Source: Acephala macrosclerotiorum (Eukaryota > Ascomycota > Leotiomycetes > Helotiales > Mollisiaceae). Taken from it: a stretch of 64,000 nt of DNA. The notes beneath the pieces were generated by a model that worked only from the letters and a program-made list of their open reading frames with translations, was not told the DNA's origin and ran no database searches. The stretch covers positions 62,001 to 126,000 of the forward strand of contig MU119238.1 in NCBI GenBank assembly GCA_014904845.1, written 5' to 3'. Made by a program: the position numbers and the translations under genes. This document shows, in pieces, positions 57,422 to 64,000 of this stretch; the first letter of the stretch is position 1, and each line of letters opens with the position of its first letter.

Positions 57422-59491
57422 TCATGATTTGCCTTGGTGCACGATCGACTCGTCTGCAACATGATCATCGTGATCGTGGTCGTGCGAATGCGCTTCATCA
57501 TCAAGGCTCGGTCTTGTCTTTCCGAAGATGTGGTCCATTTCCTCGAGGGTCTTGCCTTTTGTTTCGGGGTAGAGTGCTGCTAGGAGCTGTTCATCATAAT
57601 CAGTATCGTTATTCATCGAAGAGAACATAGGACGACATACAGCAACACAAGCCATGTTGATAGCAAAGAAGATGAAATATGTCTTTGAGCCGATGTTGTT
57701 GATTGCAACGGGGAAGAATTGTCCGACGACAATGGATCCGATGGCACCAGCGCTCGCACAGATACTGACTCCCTTGGCGCGGATTTGAGTGGGGAAGATC
57801 TGTAAATGTCAGTTCTCTGGCATGAGAGGAAAAGTTTGGAGAATTACCTCTGTTCCGTAGACCCAGGCGTTGGGACCAAAGCCGACAGAGTACCCGAAGG
57901 AGAAGAAAAAGATGAACACGATGCATGCATAGTCTGATGCGTGGTTCGTATTGTTTGGATACGCGAGCGGCAATGCACCATTGACCTGTTGAATGTCAGT
58001 TTCTAGCGTAGGTTCTTTCTGGGACGTAACATACCACCATAGCAACGGACATGACGACTGCACCAATAATTAATGAGTTCCTTCGTCCAATTTTGTCAAT
58101 GATAAACATTTCCATAATGGTCAGGCCGATCTTCAACGTGCTTTCAATACCACCCGCCATCAGGCTCATATCCTTGGAAAGACCAAGAGCGAGAAACACG
58201 GTCGGTAGGTAGTATTTGATCGCAGTTGCACCACACATCTGAGCCATGAATTGAAGCAAAGATCCTCTCCAGAGACGGCCAAACAGGTATTTGTTGGTGA
58301 AAAGCTCAAACCACGCAACTTGCTTGACAGATTTCTCCATCTCGATATAATCTCTGATCTCCAAGAATTCTTCCTCGATTCCTGCCGGGTTATCTTCACA
58401 GGCTCTGAGGTAGACTAGAGACTTGCGTGCGTCCTCTGTACGTCCTTGTTCCAAGAGCCAACGGGGCCTGTCACATGGTTAGATTGTTACTGCTCGAGAT
58501 GTTCTAACCGAACTTACGTTTCAGGGAGGAATGGTAATCCGACCATGAAGATCAAGGCTGGGATGAATTGAAGTGCCACAGAGACCCTCCATCCCTGATA
58601 GATGCCGGTCTTGGTAGTCCAGTGAGAAAATCCATAACCAGCCCTATCAAATTCAAAAATCAGTAGGCATTCTACACGGCTTCATATATGAATAAGAGCC
58701 ACTCACCAGAACGCAGCGGCCAAACCAGACACCATTCCAATGTGGTTCATGACAACAAGCGCACCTCGCTTCTTCGCTGGGGCAATTTCACTGTTATCTA
58801 TTAGCCACACCTTCAAAAATCAGAACGTTTCGACCAACCTTTGATACAAAGGTACCGATGTTGAGATCACGGAATTTCCAAGTCCAGAAATGATTCTTCC
58901 AATGATCATCATGGCATACGCGGTGTGGCCACCAGCACCAGTCATGACTGCTACACCAATGCAGGTAACAGCAGCTCCAGTAAGAGCAGCATATCGTCGC
59001 CCCAGGCGGTCATTGATCGGTCCTGAGATGAAGACATATCCTAACCATGTCCCTAGGTAATAGATAGCCGTGATGAGACCCTTTTGCGCCGCCCACTTTG
59101 AGGCCGGCTTCACGCTGTGAAGAGCCTTGATGAAGCCTGGACTAACGTATATAGTTGCGAGAATACCAATGTTGTAACTGTGTCACTAGTTAGCCATTGC
59201 TGACAAGATAATTCACCTCACAAGGTAGGCGCCTTTGTCACCTTATGATGGTGTTGCGACAGGTTTGGCCTGCTGGAAGAGTACGTACCCCCACAAGAAT
59301 GAACCCAGACCACAGAAGAGCGACAAGGTCGCCAACCTCGTGGTCGCCTTGGTTGGTAAGTAGCCCATAGCTTCAGGACTTGGTCTCGTCTCGTCTCGAG
59401 ATGGAGAAGACGTTTCGATGCTGCCGTAGGTGCTTCTACTTGATGTCCCAGGTTCAAGCAACCTCCTCTGACTTCCCTCTGCAGCCGACAT
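57422..59491 (-). CDS. MFS sugar transporter
   Basis: A 12-helix plasma-membrane sugar porter, 548 residues in eight exons: 59289-59491, 58839-59177, 58707-58790, 58518-58643, 58035-58467, 57848-57985, 57641-57799, 57422-57586 (introns 48-111 nt; total 1647 nt). Family motifs appear in order: G-Y-N-I-G-I-L-A-T-I-Y-V in helix 1, N-D-R-L-G-R-R-Y between helices 2 and 3, S-E-I-A-P-A-K-K-R-G, L-P-E-T-P-R-W-L-L in the central loop, D-K-I-G-R-R-N-S between helices 8 and 9, Y-G-T-E-I-F-P-T-Q-I-R and Y-P-E-T-K-G-K-T-L-E-E-M. The tail is H/D-rich (H-S-H-D-H-D-H-D-D-H). The start ATG is at 59491; the upstream GTG at 59503 is not used. The sugar cannot be named. It points away from the second MFS gene at 60899. 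Confidence 0.92.
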
Positions 59492-60898
59492 GAGGACCCT
59501 CACAATGATATACTGTCAAAAGATGGTGCAGGTTAATGTGATGGTGCCCGCCGGTATTGCTTTTTAGGGTACGGTGGCCGCCTTTGCCGTTATCGTCAGA
59601 CCACCAGTGCCCAAAGGCCCAATCAAGCTTCGATGTCACCGCCTCACGAAGAAACGACGACAGATGAATTGGGACCACCACGGTATCGGGATGCTGGCGG
59701 GACGTGCCTGCTGTGAAGATTGGCTGAGAGTTGGGGGCAGGCTGGTGCAGGCTTTTGCTGGGTGCATGGCATGAAGAAAAGGCGGCACTCAACGGTGGTC
59801 AACGCTGGGCTGATCAACGCTGCGAACCAGCACAAGCTTCGACCATCAAGCCTTGGCTTGGCGGTTCTGGATTCTACCAATGATCGGCCAGCTCGCGCAA
59901 TCTCTACGGAGTACCAGCCTCTGGTCCAGAAGCAACGTGGAAAGAACAGGGTTTTCGAGTCGGGTGAAAGTGAGAGCGGTCTCGCCCTGTGCCGCCTTGT
60001 GCTAGTCACGTCGAGCTCCGCGGCTCAGAAGGACGTGTCTTGGACTATTGGGTGGTTCGTCTCTTGCCCGAGACGCCCTCGACTCCGGGACGAATTGAAG
60101 ATCTTATGCTGCAGCTTTGACCACACGATCACGATCACGATCAACCAGACAGCCGGCGCATCATTGCTTGGTAACCCAGAAACAACCACAGCGACATCGC
60201 ACGCACAAGCAGCCTCCTCACCCAGGCACCGCACAGTTATTGCTTTCTGCGTGGCATTTTCCGAGAATTGACTCTGGCCGAGACCTCGTCCTATCAACCT
60301 GTGCAAGCGTGCGGGGTGGCGCTGACAGTGCAGGCTGATTTGACCAATTCGCCACATCGATACGGAGGCTGGAGTCGAGTTCGCCAGAAAGGAAAGGTCG
60401 CACGCCCATATCAATAGGAGTGGTCGAGAGCCTCCCCGAAGCGGTATGGCGTGTGTTGGCGATATTGTTTTTAGAATCTGAGCTGAGCCGGGAAGGATAG
60501 TTCCACAGCCAAAATGGATACCAGTCTTACCACGCGTACAATAAAGGATTAGAAGTACTTTACTGTACTGTCTCTCCTTCTCTGCGAGACTTTTCGCCGT
60601 CCGAGCGATAGCGACGATTCACCGTGTTTTCGACATTTTAAACCGTGGTACAGGTGGAAGTGGTGGCATGGAGATAGCACAGACGGCACGGGGATTTTTG
60701 TTCGTTTAGCTGGTCGAACCCCTGAATCCTGCTGGAAGGGCGCTTCCGACCTCTGTTCCTGATCTCCAACCTTCACTCTTCCCACTTCAACTCGACGCGA
60801 CGCGAGTGAGGGGTCGAGGACACTCGTTCTGAGGGTGGGAATTCAGCAAACACCAGCAGTCATTCATTTATTCTGCAGTCATTCGTTTATACAACAAC
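59492..60898. promoter_or_regulatory. divergent promoter region between two MFS transporter genes
   Basis: 1.4 kb between the divergent starts of the sugar transporter and the second MFS gene. Open frames within it have no recognisable product. Possible shared regulation is inferred only from the arrangement. Confidence 0.4.
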
Positions 60899-62692
60899 AT
60901 GCGTCCTAATTCTCGAGAGTCTGACCCCGCCATGTCATCCGAACCCAAAGGAGGAGCTGGAAAGCAGAAGCCAGTGACGTGGATGTCTCTGCCTCACAAA
61001 CCACAACTATTCATTTTAGCCATCTGTCGACTTTCCGAACCTCTATCTAATACCTGCCTTCTACCATATCTATATTATCTAATACGCTCATTGCACACGA
61101 CGGACGACGAAACCCCAAGCCCCGCGAAGATATCTCGACAAGCAGGCCTGCTGGTCTCCCTCTTCGCCCTCTCGCAATTCGCGACGTCGGTACCATGGGC
61201 CAGTTTCGCCAATCACTTCGGCAGGAAGTCTACAATCATTATTGGCATCATCCTCTCAATAATCTCTAATGTGGGATTCGGCTTCTCGACTTCGATTCCT
61301 GCTGTTATGTTCTGGCGGATATTGGCAGGCTTGGGGAATGGAAATATCGGTGTAATGCGGACAATGACAGCTGAGATTGTGAAGGAGAGAAAATACCAGA
61401 GCCGAGCCTTCCTATTACTCCCCCTCGTCTTCAACTCCGGGGTTGTAATTGGACTGTTTCTCGGCGGATGTTTGGCACAACCGATCATAAATATTCCCTC
61501 CCTCTTCGGACCCAAAGGAGCATGGAATTTCTCAAAGGATCCAGAGGGAGTGGCTTGGATGCGAGCATATCCTTTTGCGCTGCCTACACTGTTCAACGCT
61601 GGAGTTCTAATGATCAGTCTGTTCTTCGCAGTCTTTGGACTGAAAGAAACGATGCCCGGAATGGAAGACAACAAAGATTGGGGCTTGGTGATCGGAGACA
61701 CCATGCTCCGCATCTTCAAACGCATCTTCATGAAGTCGAAATCCACCGGCTACGCAGTCCTCGACAGCGATGACCGAGCAGAAAGCGAAGTTGGACTCCT
61801 GGAATCCATGCCCAGCACTCCCGGAACTCTATTCACACAAAAGACTTCTCAACAGGAAACAGTCGAGATCAAGAGAGCGCCAGGCCCAAGACCGAAACTC
61901 TCAATCTTCTCAAAGGAAATCTACACTCGCGAAGTCCTCTGCACATTCCTTTCCTTCGCCCTCCTACCCCTCCACAACTCCGCCTTCATGCAACTCTTCC
62001 CTGTTTTCCTGTCCACGCCCCCCTCCTCCACCCCCTCCTACTCCGCCATAAAATTCAACGGCGGACTCGACCTCGCTTCCCCCACCATCGGCGTATTCCT
62101 CTCCTCTTTTGGAATTTTCGGGATTCTGATTCAATTGTTCATCTATCCCAGTTTACAGGCTTGGTTGGGGACTTTGAGGAGCTACAGAGTCGCTTTGGTG
62201 ATCTTTCCGTTCGCGTATATACTTGCACCGTATATATGCCTTATCCCTTCTTCGAATTTTGGGTTCCAGGCTGTGGCTATCGCCTTCATTTTGTTCTTGC
62301 AAGTCACGGCCAGGACGTTCGGTATCCCATCCACAGTTATCCTTCTTACCAATTCCGCACCAACTCCATTGGCGTTAGGAGCAGTTCACGGAGTGGGCAA
62401 TATGTTGAGTTCCCTGGCGAGGACTGTAGGTCCGTTGCTAGGAGGGTATATTTTTGGATGGGGGATAGAGCATGGTGCTATTGGGATGGTGTGGTGGAGC
62501 TATTTGACTACGATTGCGGCGGTTGGGTTGGCGTGGAGTTGGATGTTGACTGAGGGGGAACATCCTACTATGAAGGGAAAGGGAAGGCCCGACGCAAGGG
62601 AAGAGGGGAGTAAAGAGGAGGCAATAGAACTCATGGTCTCGAGAGAGGAGGGGAAAGAGGCGGATGAGAAAGGAAGTAGAGTAGGAAGGTGA
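60899..62692 (+). CDS. MFS transporter, drug/metal-type (12-helix)
   Basis: A 597-residue single-exon major facilitator. The N-terminal tail is hydrophilic, and helix 1 starts at R-L-S-E-P-L-S-N-T-C-L-L-P-Y-L. F-A-N-H-F-G-R-K-S is the motif A loop after helix 2. W-R-I-L-A-G-L-G-N-G-N-I-G-V and A-E-I-V follow as helix 4 signatures. A long cytosolic loop (about residues 265-345) contains Ser/Thr and acidic residues. Helices 7-12 follow, with F-G-I-P-S-T-V-I-L-L-T-N-S-A-P and G-A-V-H-G-V-G-N-M. The C terminus is charged (E-E-G-S-K-E-E). It resembles the fungal group related to yeast YCR023C and plant ZIFL proteins, so drug, metal-chelate or organic-acid efflux is plausible. It is not of the sugar-porter type and lacks its P-E-T-K-G motif. 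The start ATG follows CAACAAC. Confidence 0.88.
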   Translation: MRPNSRESDPAMSSEPKGGAGKQKPVTWMSLPHKPQLFILAICRLSEPLSNTCLLPYLYYLIRSLHTTDDETPSPAKISRQAGLLVSLFALSQFATSVPWASFANHFGRKSTIIIGIILSIISNVGFGFSTSIPAVMFWRILAGLGNGNIGVMRTMTAEIVKERKYQSRAFLLLPLVFNSGVVIGLFLGGCLAQPIINIPSLFGPKGAWNFSKDPEGVAWMRAYPFALPTLFNAGVLMISLFFAVFGLKETMPGMEDNKDWGLVIGDTMLRIFKRIFMKSKSTGYAVLDSDDRAESEVGLLESMPSTPGTLFTQKTSQQETVEIKRAPGPRPKLSIFSKEIYTREVLCTFLSFALLPLHNSAFMQLFPVFLSTPPSSTPSYSAIKFNGGLDLASPTIGVFLSSFGIFGILIQLFIYPSLQAWLGTLRSYRVALVIFPFAYILAPYICLIPSSNFGFQAVAIAFILFLQVTARTFGIPSTVILLTNSAPTPLALGAVHGVGNMLSSLARTVGPLLGGYIFGWGIEHGAIGMVWWSYLTTIAAVGLAWSWMLTEGEHPTMKGKGRPDAREEGSKEEAIELMVSREEGKEADEKGSRVGR

Positions 62693-64000
62693 CGACGGAA
62701 ATGTATTTTTGATGTGCATATAGATGTAATTAAACAGAATGTCTACCATGTTTGCTTGTCTTTTCCATGCGCTTCTAGAATTCTTCTCCTACATTTCGAT
62801 GTCTGCCTTTCAACCTACAGAGTAATCTGCGCAACCGGTGCCCAGCTGGACACTGAACTCTACTTAGACATTTTCTCGAGCCCAACGTCCCACTTAAGCT
62901 TGGGACATTGACCCTTCCTCAAATGTCCCACTCACCCACTCACCCACTCACCCTACTCACTATCTCCCAAGATCCTCAAGATAATATATCCTCCAGCCCC
63001 CTTTAATCCCCTCCAAACCCCAACTCTTTCAATTCACCATTCCTTATAGCAGTGCCCCTCCCAAGACCGCCTCGTCTCTCGTCTCTCCTGTCCTCTCACC
63101 CTCGCATGATAATCACAAGATCCACCATCAACCCACACACTCCCAACGTCCCAAGAGATGATATCTTGGCCTTGGCATGAGCTTTCCCGAACGTCATCCA
63201 ACCCCAAGCCATGCGCCTCAACTCGGTAATAACGGCACTTACCACCACTCACCTCATCTCCCACCTCCATCACGCATTACCAAGAACAGACTCCCATGCC
63301 AAGCCTCCTCCTCCCTTCACCTCATTCTTCACCCCCGCACAAAAGGAATTTTTAATTCCCAGAAGCTTAAGCGAATCAAACACCAAGCAGAATGAGCAAG
63401 TTTCCAGCCTCGCTCACGTTATTGCATGTCATGTCTTACCGGATGTACTGTAACACCCAGCGCCACGGATTGGGAAATAAGTGAGGGGGAGAGCGTGACG
63501 AATCGGTAGGGGGAGAGGTGAGATCATTGTACGGGAGTGAGTCGATTTGGGTTTGAACGGAGAAAAAAAATCACGGATCGTATTATGTACTTACTGGCTT
63601 GGATGTTCAAATGCTCAGATCTGTAGCCAAGAACATCATGAGTCCTTCACTATCTTAAGATTCCTTGACAGGGTTATTGTCAGTGGAATGGAACAGCCGA
63701 GCACGAGAAGCCTGTGTACTCATTTTCTCAATCGACAAGCAAGCTCAGCGAGATAATTTATGTCTTTTTAGTATATACCTATTCTTTGGTTCCTAATATC
63801 TATACCAAGAAAGAAGTGATACCCAAAATAACCTCTTCATTCAAAGTTTGGACACCGTGTAACCAGAAATATCCACCCTTTCAAGCAATGCAAGTAGTGA
63901 TGTCGGCCCCGTATATACGTTTCCTTTTCCTCCTCATCTTGCTCCTTATCTTCATCTTCCCCTCAAAACACCCAAAAACGCAACAAAAATCACCTCAACT
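62693..64000. other. right-end region, no gene recognised
   Basis: 1.3 kb after the second MFS gene. It holds three perfect CCCACTCA units at 62927-62950. Small frames near 63034-63453 have no motif. Confidence 0.5.
62927..62950. repeat. (CCCACTCA)3 tandem repeat
   Basis: Three perfect 8-bp units followed by a degenerate fourth. No function can be assigned. Confidence 0.9.

Noticed and set aside
62927..62950. A CRISPR-like short repeat
   Set aside because: The units are contiguous with no spacers; it is a simple tandem repeat in a eukaryotic genome.

Overview
The window looks like a nuclear chromosome segment of a filamentous ascomycete, most likely a leotiomycete-like Pezizomycotina fungus (inference). 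The evidence is short GT-AG introns (mostly 48-150 nt) with CTAAC/CTGAC-like branch points, an intron-containing tRNA-Pro, HET-domain genes, WSC-domain secreted proteins, an NmrA regulator, and AT-rich islands that carry the mark of repeat-induced point mutation (RIP).

Layout. 1-1536 is a HET-domain gene that runs off the left edge. 1680-11790 is a 10-kb RIP-type island in which surviving cytosines are almost all in CpG. 11794-12918 is a pseudokinase-like gene between this island and a small second island (13495-13825). 14255-14948 is a decayed alpha/beta-barrel (ABM-like) gene. It is followed by tRNA-Pro(UGG), an L-asparaginase with ankyrin repeats, a NAP-family histone chaperone and the nitrogen regulator nmrA. 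A 3.3-kb stretch without a recognisable gene comes next. 27.9-37.2 kb holds an intact HET gene, a divergent FAD monooxygenase, a HET pseudogene split by a 724-bp inverted-repeat element with a 3-bp target duplication, and a protein with the N-terminal domain typical of fungal STAND receptors. 37.9-42.9 kb holds a 2-oxoglutarate oxygenase, an F-box protein and an alpha/beta hydrolase. 43.1-48.6 kb is an intact eight-exon glyoxal oxidase with four WSC domains and a very long Ser/Thr-rich linker. 50.4-56.1 kb is a second large WSC-protein locus (PQQ-like propeller, immunoglobulin-like region, WSC domains) that is broken by many single-base deletions and stop codons. 57.4-59.5 kb is an eight-exon sugar transporter and 60.9-62.7 kb a second, intronless MFS transporter. 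The last 1.3 kb holds no gene that I recognise.

How the genes may relate. The HET genes, the HET pseudogene and the STAND-type N-terminal protein belong to families used in non-self recognition and regulated cell death, and they sit near repeats. The asparaginase and NmrA are both linked to nitrogen use. The glyoxal oxidase, the decayed WSC/PQQ protein and the two transporters fit a saprotrophic or plant-associated, cell-wall-active lifestyle. No biosynthetic cluster or CRISPR is visible. All splice models were derived by eye; for every multi-exon intact gene the summed exon length is a multiple of three.
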